A stretch of 59,618 nt of DNA from an uncultured Kordiimonas sp. (GTDB taxonomy: Bacteria; Pseudomonadota; Alphaproteobacteria; Sphingomonadales; Kordiimonadaceae). How positions within the stretch are numbered: position 1 is the first letter of the stretch; every line of letters begins with the position of its first letter. This document shows positions 26,780-34,892 of this stretch, piece after piece. The position numbers and the translations under genes were made by a program. The DNA lies in contig CANNDZ010000003.1 in NCBI GenBank assembly GCA_947503575.1, forward strand, positions 223,100 to 282,717, given 5' to 3'. Under the pieces are notes generated by a model. It worked only from the letters and a program-made list of their open reading frames with translations, had not been told where the DNA came from and searched no databases.

Positions 26780-28359
26780 GCGAAAAACCCATGCATAAAC
26801 CAGTATGGATTTTCGCCGCGTTCATAAAGGCCTTGCCGGTACAGCCAGTAGCGATAGCCTTCATCATCCTCGACACGATAATAGTCACGTGTTGGCTCGA
26901 CATCTTTCGCTGGCCTCGCCCACCATTCAGGTGCAATACGTTCTGGCCCCTCAGCGCATACAATACGGTGTTTGAGGCGGCGCCACTCAAACACAATAGG
27001 AGGCCCGTCAGGCACTTCAGCAATGGCCGTGATCGGCTCAGGGTGTGGCAGCAATGCTATTGGCCGTCCCAAGTGGTTGTCGCCCTGTATTTGTTCCAGA
27101 AAAGCACGCCAGTCAGGTATCGCTTTTGGCGCATCTGCGATAGGTACTAAGCGTTCCGACCTTTCCGGGATGTAGCTCTCTTGTGGTATAAAACGGCCGA
27201 CACTCTCTCGACCAAGTCGATTGCTGTAACGATCCAACAATGTTTGCAGAGCGATTTGCCGGTCATTTTCATTTTTACCGGTCAGGTTTGATTGGGTTTG
27301 ACCGCTGCGTTCGCATTCAAAAGCCGAAAGAACAAGCTGATCAATGCCAAAACCAACATCATAATTTTCTGCGAAAAATTTTAACTTTTCAGCAAACAGG
27401 CGTTTGATCAGAGGTTTATTGGCTGTTAGCGCACTGGTTCTGATCATAACAGTGTGGACGTCGCCATCAACACGGTAAAGCGTCAGATCATATCGTCTGG
27501 CACCAACGGATGCTTCTTCTAATATGGCAGTCAATGACGTTATTAAATCGTCCAAGTTTGCCTCGGCCGCATCCAGGTGTTGAATTGGTTCAATGAAGTT
27601 GGCTGATACTCGATAATCTGGTGGTGGTGTGATCGGCGATAAGGTTTCGCTTTTCAAACCGAGGGCCTGATCAAGGCGTGTCATCAGGTTTTTACCGTAG
27701 CGTGCGGCCAGTGGCGCGCGCGGCTTTGGAATAAGCATACCAATGGTTTTGAGACCAACCCGGGCAATTCGGGCAGTGATCGCAGCATCAACACGCAAAG
27801 CTGATACAGGGTAAGGTTTGAGTGCTTGCGTTGTTTTATCGCTTTCTACAATGGTAAGCGGCCTAGTGCTATAGCGTGCAAAAGCCCAAGCGGCGCCTAT
27901 TGTGCCCGCAATAGCAACACGGCTTGTGATACCAAAGTATCGCAACCGGTGCATCAGGTCTTCTGCCAAAGTTGCTTCACCGCCGAGCAAATGCGCACAG
28001 CCTGTTATATCCATGAGCAAACCGTCAGGTAGGTCATCGCTGACCCATGGGCTATAGCGCGTGAGCCATTGCGCCAGCTTCTGTAAAGCCGCCGCATCAT
28101 TCAGCGGATCATGATCTGATGCTTTAAGAGAAGGGCTCAATAGGCGCGCGTCAGCAAGGGACTGACCAACATTGATGCCTTCATGTTGAGCTTGCCCATT
28201 TGCTGCCATGACCCGAATACCGCCCTGGGCGGGGGCGACAAGGACAAAAGGGCCAAGGGAGCCATGACTACCCTGTTTGGAGACGGGCGGCTGGCTTATG
28301 CGGCGACTGTGGCATTCGATTGCCCAGTTTGGTAGCCATACCGAGATGTAACGTTTCAT
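26776..28359 (-). CDS. imuB: ImuB, Y-family-like mutasome subunit
   Basis: About 527 aa from ATG 28359 (MKRYISVWLPNWAIE), the start pattern typical of ImuB; an in-frame start at 28374 is less likely. The protein follows the Y-family fold (palm, fingers and little finger) but is a non-catalytic adaptor in characterised systems, linking ImuA and DnaE2 to the beta clamp. Motifs visible include LMDITGCAHLLGGE and SRVAIAGTIGAAWAFARYS. The gene overlaps imuA by about 90 bp and dnaE2 by 4 bp, so all three are translated together. Confidence 0.93.
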   Translation of the reverse strand: MKRYISVWLPNWAIECHSRRISQPPVSKQGSHGSLGPFVLVAPAQGGIRVMAANGQAQHEGINVGQSLADARLLSPSLKASDHDPLNDAAALQKLAQWLTRYSPWVSDDLPDGLLMDITGCAHLLGGEATLAEDLMHRLRYFGITSRVAIAGTIGAAWAFARYSTRPLTIVESDKTTQALKPYPVSALRVDAAITARIARVGLKTIGMLIPKPRAPLAARYGKNLMTRLDQALGLKSETLSPITPPPDYRVSANFIEPIQHLDAAEANLDDLITSLTAILEEASVGARRYDLTLYRVDGDVHTVMIRTSALTANKPLIKRLFAEKLKFFAENYDVGFGIDQLVLSAFECERSGQTQSNLTGKNENDRQIALQTLLDRYSNRLGRESVGRFIPQESYIPERSERLVPIADAPKAIPDWRAFLEQIQGDNHLGRPIALLPHPEPITAIAEVPDGPPIVFEWRRLKHRIVCAEGPERIAPEWWARPAKDVEPTRDYYRVEDDEGYRYWLYRQGLYERGENPYWFMHGFFA

Positions 28360-29047
28360 GGTGCCAGCGCACATGATCGGAACGGAGCTTTATGCCCCTG
28401 CTCTTGGTGAAGTTAAGTTGCCATTCAGGCCTGCCAAGCCTTGCAAATGACCCGTTTTTTTCAGATGCCGTGTGACTGGCATGGCTAGCAACAGAGATAC
28501 GTGTATCAGCAGCCGTTGTCCCATTTGCCCGGTGGGACCGCACGAGCAGAGCTGGTATTCCAGACTCAGATACACGTAATCTCAGTCGCTTACTTGCGGT
28601 AAAATCATAGAGTTTTTCAGACCAGAGAACGCCGACAACAGCCACTACAGCCTTTGATGTGACTGCTTCTTCCATGGCCCATAACAAATCTTTCTCTGTC
28701 GCAAGTGTTAGTTTAGTGACTCGTTGTGGGTCAATACCAAACGCTGCTAACCCTGGTGCATGCAGGTGCAAGCGGTCTGGGTCACGTAGTTGACACCAAA
28801 TGAGTGAACCCTTTTTTTCCTGTAATATTCCCGATATGAGTGCCAGCGTTACACCCATCGCAGCAACCCTGTCGCGGTAACTCGCTGGCAAGATTTCGCT
28901 TAGTTTTCCACTTTTTACGGGGTCAAATGACAGCACAGAAGCTTCAGATAAATTGCGACAGGGTGTATCCGGAGCATTCCAATTAGCTGACGGTATGTTT
29001 TGAAAGGTCTCCTCATTTTTTTTGTTCTGAATTTTGATCATTTCCAT
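28268..29047 (-). CDS. imuA: ImuA, RecA-like SOS mutagenesis protein
   Basis: A 259-aa protein with the RecA/SulA-like ImuA pattern (SFDPVKSGKLSEILPAS near 40-57, GSLIWCQLRDPDRLHLHAPGL, and a central KAVVAVVGVLW strand). It is the first gene of the imuA-imuB-dnaE2 operon; its C-terminus overlaps the start of imuB. A LexA box lies 28 bp upstream. ATG 29047 is the first start; a second ATG at 29041 is equally possible. Confidence 0.9.
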   Translation of the reverse strand: MEMIKIQNKKNEETFQNIPSANWNAPDTPCRNLSEASVLSFDPVKSGKLSEILPASYRDRVAAMGVTLALISGILQEKKGSLIWCQLRDPDRLHLHAPGLAAFGIDPQRVTKLTLATEKDLLWAMEEAVTSKAVVAVVGVLWSEKLYDFTASKRLRLRVSESGIPALLVRSHRANGTTAADTRISVASHASHTASEKNGSFARLGRPEWQLNFTKSRGIKLRSDHVRWHHETLHLGMATKLGNRMPQSPHKPAARLQTG

Positions 29048-29074
29048 AGTTTATATTTCATATGTTGAATATAT

Positions 29075-29089
29075 GTTCTTCTTTTGTTC
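29075..29089 (-). promoter_or_regulatory. LexA (SOS) box upstream of imuA
   Basis: The plus strand reads GTTC-TTCTTTT-GTTC, an exact match to the alphaproteobacterial LexA operator GTTC-N7-GTTC. On the minus strand it is followed by a TATATT -10-like hexamer, placing the box over the -35 region of the imu operon promoter. It predicts damage-inducible expression. Confidence 0.85.
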
Positions 29090-29202
29090 TCATACTGTGT
29101 TTATGAGAACAGAGTCAACATTGAAACAAAAAAGTAGCTGCCTTCGGCGATTATGGCTGCGTATGTACATAGCTCCATTCACCATGCTCACGGTAACAAA
29201 GT

Positions 29203-29238
29203 TAAAGGGCCGGTCCCCTTTATGGGGACGACCCTTTA
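29203..29238 (-). terminator. Hairpin terminator next to tRNA-fMet remnant
   Basis: AAAGGGcc-GGTCCCC pairs with GGGGAC-gaCCCTTT around TTTAT. It sits directly before the remnant at 29241, as in the intact tRNA locus. Confidence 0.6.
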
Positions 29239-29240
29239 AT

Positions 29241-29328
29241 TGGTTGCGGGAGTAGGGTTAGTCCCGTCGCCTGAAGGCTTCCTCGTCAGCTTCGCTATGA
29301 ACCTACGACCTTCAGGTTATGAGCCTGA
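29241..29328 (-). other. Displaced tRNA-fMet 3' half with 38-bp insertion; left end of island C
   Basis: The CCA end and T-stem (tggttgcgggagtagg) are followed by about 38 bp of foreign palindromic sequence, after which the tRNA continues (gaacctacgacc...gagcctga) to the same break point as the other two remnants, followed by TTGATA. This is the distal counterpart of the integrase-proximal tRNA at 59347, and these two sites would bound the ~30-kb island C. Confidence 0.8.
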
Positions 29329-29534
29329 TTGATAATTTATTAATCTTTTGATATTATTACATAAATTATACTTATATGAAATTACTGTGATAGAAAGTGT
29401 GATAAAATTAAGATTGCGTATATTAGTATAGTAACAAAACTATAGCAGCTACCTGACGAGCCTTCTCAAGCAATTTGCGTTGTGAGAATAGCATTGACGC
29501 TCTGAAGTATATCTACTATCAAATCAATAAGTTA

Positions 29535-29607
29535 ACTGGCTTAGTCTAATTGGATAGGACGTCAGCCTTCCTAGCTGAAAGTAAGGGTTCAACTCCCTTA
29601 GCCAGTT
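29535..29607 (+). tRNA. tRNA-Gly (TCC)-like gene
   Basis: The segment folds as a cloverleaf. The acceptor ACTGGCT/AGCCAGT has 7 perfect bp; there is a short D-arm GTC..GAC. The anticodon stem TCAGC/GCTGA carries loop CTTCCTA (anticodon TCC), and the T-stem AAGGG/CCCTT has loop TTCAACT. The anticodon arm closely resembles bacterial tRNA-Gly(UCC), and the discriminator is T, as expected for Gly. CCA is not encoded. Oddities are an A1-T72 first pair and perfect pairing beyond the acceptor (GTTA/TAAC), giving 11 bp in total. It lies just inside island C, 5 bp from the permease stop. It could be a functional cargo tRNA or a tRNA-like mimic. Confidence 0.7.
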
Positions 29608-29612
29608 AACAG

Positions 29613-30362
29613 TTACACTTCATAAAGCCCTCGCCATTTCCGACTGCTTCTGACTATTTTGTCCAAGTAATGTACCGCACCATACATCAACAATCCCAAT
29701 AGGCAGGAACATAGTAGATATAGAAATAATTTGGGCGTGTTGAGGCTGTATGTTGCTTGAAGCATACCAAATCCCAAGCCTGCATCAGAGCCAATAAACT
29801 CAGCGACTACTGCACCAATAACAGAAAACGTCACAGATACCTTCAGGCCAGACAGTGCGTAAGGAATTACTTGTGGGAGTTTGACTTCATAAAAATAGTA
29901 CCAGCGACTAACCTTCAAGCTTTGAAAATAAGTCTTCAAACTTGCGTCTTCTTTAGATAGTCCTTGATAGACACTGATAGTTAAAGGAAAGAAACTTAAA
30001 AAAGCTGAAACTATCGCTTTCGAAAGCAATCCGTGGCCAAACCATATGAAGATAAGTGGAGCGATGGCTACAATCGGTATTGCATTGGATGCAACAATAT
30101 AAGGCAATGCAATTTGTTCGAAAAACCTGCTCTGTCCCAACATTATGCCAGTTATTGCTCCCAAGGAACATCCTATAACCATTCCAACTATAGCTTCCAG
30201 AAACGTCACCTGAGCATTTGTCAATACATCAATCCAACTAACATATAGCTCACGCGTTACGTCTACTAGAGAAGGGAATATGTATTGCGGAATAGCAGTC
30301 ATGTCTATTCCCGCCCATAAAGCCAGTAAAAGAGCAAGTGTACTGAGGCTAACTTTGTTCAT
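29613..30362 (-). CDS. ABC transporter permease, NitT/TauT/thiamine-precursor type
   Basis: A 249-aa inner-membrane protein with about six TM segments and the BPD permease signature (SLKTYFQSLKVSRWYYFYEVKLPQ... with EVKLPQVIPYALSGLK, about 150-175), like SsuC, TauC and ThiX. Its ATG overlaps the stop of the ATPase gene (30359-30362). It is the last gene of a four-gene operon: binding protein, unknown membrane protein, ATPase, permease. Confidence 0.9.
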   Translation of the reverse strand: MNKVSLSTLALLLALWAGIDMTAIPQYIFPSLVDVTRELYVSWIDVLTNAQVTFLEAIVGMVIGCSLGAITGIMLGQSRFFEQIALPYIVASNAIPIVAIAPLIFIWFGHGLLSKAIVSAFLSFFPLTISVYQGLSKEDASLKTYFQSLKVSRWYYFYEVKLPQVIPYALSGLKVSVTFSVIGAVVAEFIGSDAGLGFGMLQATYSLNTPKLFLYLLCSCLLGLLMYGAVHYLDKIVRSSRKWRGLYEV

Positions 30363-31078
30363 TTAGACATCTCAATTATCTGCTCACGTATACGCTTCAC
30401 CAGGTCAAAATTGATCTCGCTATCTGTACTAGAGGCGTGTTTAGGTATCGCAATAGTCTCCACAATTCTTGCTGGCGTTGCAGACAAGATATGAATTTCA
30501 TCACATAAATACACAGCCTCCTCAATGTAATGTGTGACCATAATTGTAGGGGTCAGAGTTGCTGAGAGAATATCTTTGAGCTGTACCATTATTTTTTGGC
30601 GCGTAATCATGTCAATTGACGAAAAAGGCTCATCCAGCAGTAAAACGTCTGGGGTATTCACCAAAGCCCTAGCTAATGACACTCGCTGCCTCATACCTCC
30701 AGACAACTCGTTAGGATAGCTATTTTTTTTGTCCGTTAGGCCGACCATGTCGAGCACATTTTTTACACTAGCTGCAATCTCATCTTCAGATAGATTCTGA
30801 GTGACATCAAAAGGCACAGCAACATTTTCAAATACAGTTTTCCAAGAAATAAGGGCATGTTCTTGCAAAACAAAGCTTGTGTTAGCCTGGAGAGAGTCAT
30901 CAATAAAAACAGATTGGTTATTCGGCAAAACCCCCGCAATACTTTTCAAAAGCGTCGTTTTCCCACAACCTGATGGACCAAGAATACCAACAACGGCCCC
31001 TTTTGAGAGGCTAAACGAAATTCCGTTCAAGACTAGAAAGTCGTCGTATGAGAATGATAAGTCCTTTATTTGTATCAT
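30359..31078 (-). CDS. ABC transporter ATP-binding protein, NitT/TauT type
   Basis: A 239-aa cytosolic ATPase. Walker A is GPSGCGKTTL (34-43), the signature LSGGMRQRVSLARAL lies near 125-139, and Walker B is LLLDEPFSSID with the downstream His in MVTHYIEEA. It pairs with the permease at 29613 through a 4-bp overlap and starts 11 bp after the unknown 405-aa gene. Confidence 0.93.
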   Translation of the reverse strand: MIQIKDLSFSYDDFLVLNGISFSLSKGAVVGILGPSGCGKTTLLKSIAGVLPNNQSVFIDDSLQANTSFVLQEHALISWKTVFENVAVPFDVTQNLSEDEIAASVKNVLDMVGLTDKKNSYPNELSGGMRQRVSLARALVNTPDVLLLDEPFSSIDMITRQKIMVQLKDILSATLTPTIMVTHYIEEAVYLCDEIHILSATPARIVETIAIPKHASSTDSEINFDLVKRIREQIIEMSK

Positions 31079-31089
31079 GTTACTCCTAA

Positions 31090-32307
31090 TTAGCGACTAC
31101 TATTGTAATCGCTTATTGAACAGTAAACAAATTTGTTTTTATCATTCAGTTTAATGGCGGGTTTCCCTTGTGACCAACGTGAACCCCACCAACTGGTCAC
31201 TTTTTCAATGCTATCGTCATCCCAAAAATAAACATCCCAGCCTGCTGAATATGAGCCAGACAATACGTCGTTTTTCTTTTGCGGTGTTGCTGACATGACA
31301 ACAATCTGGTTATTGAGTTTTCTCTTAGTAGCCAGATCTCCTAGCAACTCTCTCTCTTTTTCACCGAAGCCTTGATAAAGAACAATATCTTTAACCAATG
31401 GTAGGCTTGGCAACTCAATTAAACCTGTCTTGTGAGAATGTGGGTACTTAAAGTTAAGCCTTTCTGCTACCGCTTGATACAGATTAATCTTTTTCAGCCT
31501 CTTCAAATCCGAATTCTTGTGAGCTTTAGAAATCTTACCCAACCAATTCTCAATATACTCGTTAATGATTAAAGCGATTTTTTCTAGATTTTTATCTGTT
31601 TCACTCTCTTTGTCTCGCCTGTAGAAAAGATAGTTATACTTCGTATTATTTTGCTCGCCTGAGTATATGAGCTCGTGAATGATGTCATCAAGTATGTGCT
31701 CAATAACAGTCTGCTCTTTGTAGGTTCGTAACTTGTGGTTGGGCCATGGCTCCTTGATCAACAACCAATCTGCACTTGCCGTTATCGAATTTACTTTTTC
31801 ACTATATACCTCGAGATTTAGAGTATCTTTCCAAGAGCGAACCTCCGGAATAGTAGAGACCGTCAACTCTTTTTGATCTTTAAAAAAAGCAATATAGCTC
31901 TGCATCTGAGCATCGTATTTCTCGTTGTGCTTTTCATAGGCATTAGAGACCTGCGCAATCGCGTGATCAGAATTTATCCAACCTTTCCTCAATAGAGACA
32001 AAACATAATAGAAACCAAGTAAACTGGCTACCGCAAGCGCATACAAAGGAAGTTGAGGTGTAAGAAGCTTCAACACCTCCGAGCTTTCCGTAAGCAGCCA
32101 TATGGCTGTTGCGACTGCTGCGCCAATAACACCTGTCAATCCAGGCAAGATTATTCTTGCGAAAGTGTCGTTTAAGAACTGCTGTTTCTCAATCGTTCTT
32201 ACATGATCGGCATGCATGTTTTGCAATGCCCGCACTGCAATTGCGGCAAAAACTTGCTCTTCTCTTTCAGTAAGAACGAATTCATCTTTGTCGTCAGATG
32301 GCGACAT
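31090..32307 (-). CDS. Membrane protein of unknown function inside ABC operon
   Basis: A 405-aa protein of no family I recognise. The N-terminal ~50 residues are charged and helical. Two hydrophobic segments follow (about 53-73, LPGLTGVIGAAVATAIWLL; about 85-106). The remaining ~300 residues form a soluble domain with a long helical stretch. The C-terminal ~110 residues read as alternating strand/helix (DIVLYQGFG, NQIVVMSATP, WDVYFWDDDSIEKV), a Rossmann-like pattern. Gaps to the binding protein (14 bp) and ATPase (11 bp) leave no room for separate promoters, so it is an operon member. It could be a sensor, a regulator or an effector coupled to the transporter. Confidence 0.75.
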   Translation of the reverse strand: MSPSDDKDEFVLTEREEQVFAAIAVRALQNMHADHVRTIEKQQFLNDTFARIILPGLTGVIGAAVATAIWLLTESSEVLKLLTPQLPLYALAVASLLGFYYVLSLLRKGWINSDHAIAQVSNAYEKHNEKYDAQMQSYIAFFKDQKELTVSTIPEVRSWKDTLNLEVYSEKVNSITASADWLLIKEPWPNHKLRTYKEQTVIEHILDDIIHELIYSGEQNNTKYNYLFYRRDKESETDKNLEKIALIINEYIENWLGKISKAHKNSDLKRLKKINLYQAVAERLNFKYPHSHKTGLIELPSLPLVKDIVLYQGFGEKERELLGDLATKRKLNNQIVVMSATPQKKNDVLSGSYSAGWDVYFWDDDSIEKVTSWWGSRWSQGKPAIKLNDKNKFVYCSISDYNSSR

Positions 32308-32321
32308 AATTTCCTCAATAA

Positions 32322-33302
32322 TTAGTTTGCTAAAATGAGGTCTCGTGAAGATATCGGGTTACGCAACTGGCCACTAAGCACCAAAATTCTAATGGTGTTT
32401 TCGTAATCGTCCAGATTCATCTCCCCAAGCTCATCAACATTACCAAGTAACTTGACAACTTCTAGCAACTGACTCTGTTGTATGCTCCGTTCAAGCTGAG
32501 GATATTTTTTCAAGATAATTTCAAGCGCTTCGTCAGGGTTATTTGCCACATATACCCAGCCTCTCAATGAAGCTTCTGTAAACTTGTTAACAGTATCTGG
32601 AGACTTATGAATGACTTGCTCGGATGTAAACAGCAAGTCACTGAGAATTGCTGAGCCGTATTCTTTGGGGCTTAAAACTTGAAGCTCTTCTTTTTCGATG
32701 CCAGAAGCAATTATCTGTTGAAGTTCATTATAAATCGTTACCTGCGAGAGCGTGTATTCATCCTCTAAAAATGGAATAACACTGTACCCTTGAGGAACCA
32801 CTTGAACATCTTTTACAGTTAAGCCTTCGGAATTGAGCATTGAGACAAATTCAGCCTCATCACCCCCCAGCCATAAACCAACTTTCTTACCCTTAAGGTC
32901 TGCAAGCGAGTCAATTTTATTGCTAGATTTCAACACATATCTATTTGCAGAATCTTGGAAAACTTGAGCCAAGATTTTTAATGGCACCCCATTGCTTCGA
33001 GCCAATATTATTTGGTTAGGAACGCCTACACCAAAGTCATCTGTTCCGTTTGCAACAGTAACATGCGGATACAAATCTGGGCCAGCCGGTCTTATTTCAA
33101 CTTCCAGGCCCGCTTCCCGATAGAAACCCTTTTCTTTTGCTACGATGTATCCAGCAAACTGAGCCTGATGATACCACATCAACCTCAAAGACACTTTTTT
33201 CATCTCTGATTTAGAACTTTGCCGCCACTCCCCGTCGCTAACGATCAGAACAAGAACGACAAGTAATAAAAATATTCCTCCCCAAATAACCTTAATTTTC
33301 AT
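32322..33302 (-). CDS. NMT1/THI5-like ABC substrate-binding protein
   Basis: About 326 aa from ATG 33302, which gives an N-terminal membrane anchor or signal (MKIKVIWGGIFLLLVVLVLI); the frame is open to 33365. The mature part has the NMT1/SsuA-like start VSLRLMWYHQAQFAGYIVAK, a GDD-like VANGTDDFGV segment and LADLKGKKVGLWLGGDE. This family binds hydroxymethyl-pyrimidine, taurine, nitrate or similar small ligands. It is the first gene of the operon. The ligand is unknown. Confidence 0.88.
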   Translation of the reverse strand: MKIKVIWGGIFLLLVVLVLIVSDGEWRQSSKSEMKKVSLRLMWYHQAQFAGYIVAKEKGFYREAGLEVEIRPAGPDLYPHVTVANGTDDFGVGVPNQIILARSNGVPLKILAQVFQDSANRYVLKSSNKIDSLADLKGKKVGLWLGGDEAEFVSMLNSEGLTVKDVQVVPQGYSVIPFLEDEYTLSQVTIYNELQQIIASGIEKEELQVLSPKEYGSAILSDLLFTSEQVIHKSPDTVNKFTEASLRGWVYVANNPDEALEIILKKYPQLERSIQQSQLLEVVKLLGNVDELGEMNLDDYENTIRILVLSGQLRNPISSRDLILAN

Positions 33303-33397
33303 ATGAGCACTTTCTCTTATTGCTTGTACTATTAAACTCACAATTTTGAGATTTTTGCAACTCACCTTGAGCCCCTTGTGGGCGAATGGTCAAGTAT

Positions 33398-33449
33398 GGT
33401 TAGGTGTCTGATATTCGGCTTCGCCGGTGTCAGTTTAAACACCCTAACC
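33398..33449. other. Nested inverted repeat upstream of coupling protein gene
   Basis: GGTTAGG (33398-33404) pairs with CCTAACC (33443-33449). Inside, CTGA...GGC-ttc-GCC...TCAG adds a second stem. It lies between divergent operons (the ABC operon leftward, the coupling protein rightward). It may be a terminator-like or regulatory structure, or part of a transfer origin; the sequence alone does not decide. Confidence 0.45.
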
Positions 33450-33591
33450 ACCTGCTTGCCTGCCAACGTAACGTTCCCTAATCCTCAACCTTTAAGAATA
33501 AATATACAACTATATGTAATTGCAATGCACGCAGTTCTGTAGTTACCTCACCCTTAGTTGATTCGAGACACTATATGGTTGGGGGACATAC

Positions 33592-34881
33592 ATGCTGAGC
33601 CGAAACAGTGCCTATGTGCATATGCCTGAAGAAGGTGTTTATGTCGGCTATACCGAACCCGAAAACAACTCCGCACCGGAGCCAGTCTGGTTTACCGGCG
33701 AAGGGTCACTTGTCACGATTGCACCACCGGGGGCCGGTAAAGGACAGGCTCTGATTATACCAAATCTGCTGCTGTATAATGGTCCAGCTATAGTGCTGGA
33801 TATTAAAGGTGAGAACTACGATCTCACCCATGAGTGGCGCAGAGAGAATGTAGGCCCAATTTACAAGTTTGCCCCCTTTGAAAAAGGCAGCCACAATTAT
33901 AACCCGCTTGATTTCCTAGACCACAAAGACCCCGTTAAAATCTGGGATGGTGCACGCCTGATTGCAACCATGCTCACCGTTCAAACAGGTAAGCCGGACT
34001 TTTGGGAGGGCAGAGCGCAGGACCTGCTCGCGGCGATCATTGCGCAGGTGAAACTGAACCACCCTGCTCGCGAACAAAACATGCAAACGGTACTGGATAT
34101 GCTCTATCCAACCGAAAGCGACTTTAAGCTCATTGCAGAGACCATGCAAAACTCCAGCATCAGGGCTTTAAAGCGCACAGGCAATATTCTCTCCACCATG
34201 CCGGTTAAACAACGAGAAGGCATTTTGGATAGCGCCCGCCGCCATGTGGACATTTGGCAAAGCCAGCGTGTTGAAAATATCACAAACTCCACAGACTGGC
34301 TGCCAGAAGACTTTTGGAAGCCACCCTACCCCACGCTCTATATCTGCGTACCTGTTGGCCAGGTAAACACCTATGCCTCAGTTCTGCGGGTGCTGATCGG
34401 CCAGCATATTGATGGACTGATAGCGAGCGCACCATCACAACAACAAAGAAGACAGAGCAACATACCACCGGCTCTGTTTCTGATCGATGAGATGCCGCAA
34501 CTTGGTTACATGCAGCCCATTCAGTATTCCATTGAAGTTGGGCGCAGCTACGGCATTCGCACATGGATGTTTGCGCAAAGTATGGGACAGCTTCGTAAAT
34601 CATACCCCGATGCAGATGGACTGATGGAGATGTGTTTCATCCAGTCTTACATGAACCCTGAATTTGATACCGCCAAACGCCTGTCTGATCGTCTTGGCTC
34701 TGAAGAAAGTCTTTTGCGCGGCAAAAAACAACGGTTGGCTGAGCCGCAGGCTTTGATGAGTGAAGAGTATGACAACATCATCATGACGTTTGCCAGGGGC
34801 AAATCACCAATCAAACTTACCAAGAGTTTCGCCTATGAGCATTCAATGCTCAAAGGCCGCATGGGGACAACACGCACATAA
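33592..34881 (+). CDS. VirD4/TraG-family coupling protein lacking a TM domain
   Basis: A 429-aa AAA-type ATPase of the conjugative coupling family. Walker A is APPGAGKGQALIIPN (~44-58), followed by IVLDIKGENYDLT. Walker B is ALFLIDEMPQLGYM. The motif 3 region is GIRTWMFAQSMGQL. Typical VirD4 proteins carry two N-terminal TM helices; here the protein begins directly at the nucleotide-binding domain, so it is short and probably soluble. Island C encodes a second, complete coupling protein at 44333. It is followed 11 bp downstream by a helical protein that may be its partner. Confidence 0.88.
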   Translation: MLSRNSAYVHMPEEGVYVGYTEPENNSAPEPVWFTGEGSLVTIAPPGAGKGQALIIPNLLLYNGPAIVLDIKGENYDLTHEWRRENVGPIYKFAPFEKGSHNYNPLDFLDHKDPVKIWDGARLIATMLTVQTGKPDFWEGRAQDLLAAIIAQVKLNHPAREQNMQTVLDMLYPTESDFKLIAETMQNSSIRALKRTGNILSTMPVKQREGILDSARRHVDIWQSQRVENITNSTDWLPEDFWKPPYPTLYICVPVGQVNTYASVLRVLIGQHIDGLIASAPSQQQRRQSNIPPALFLIDEMPQLGYMQPIQYSIEVGRSYGIRTWMFAQSMGQLRKSYPDADGLMEMCFIQSYMNPEFDTAKRLSDRLGSEESLLRGKKQRLAEPQALMSEEYDNIIMTFARGKSPIKLTKSFAYEHSMLKGRMGTTRT

Positions 34882-34892
34882 GGGGGAATATT

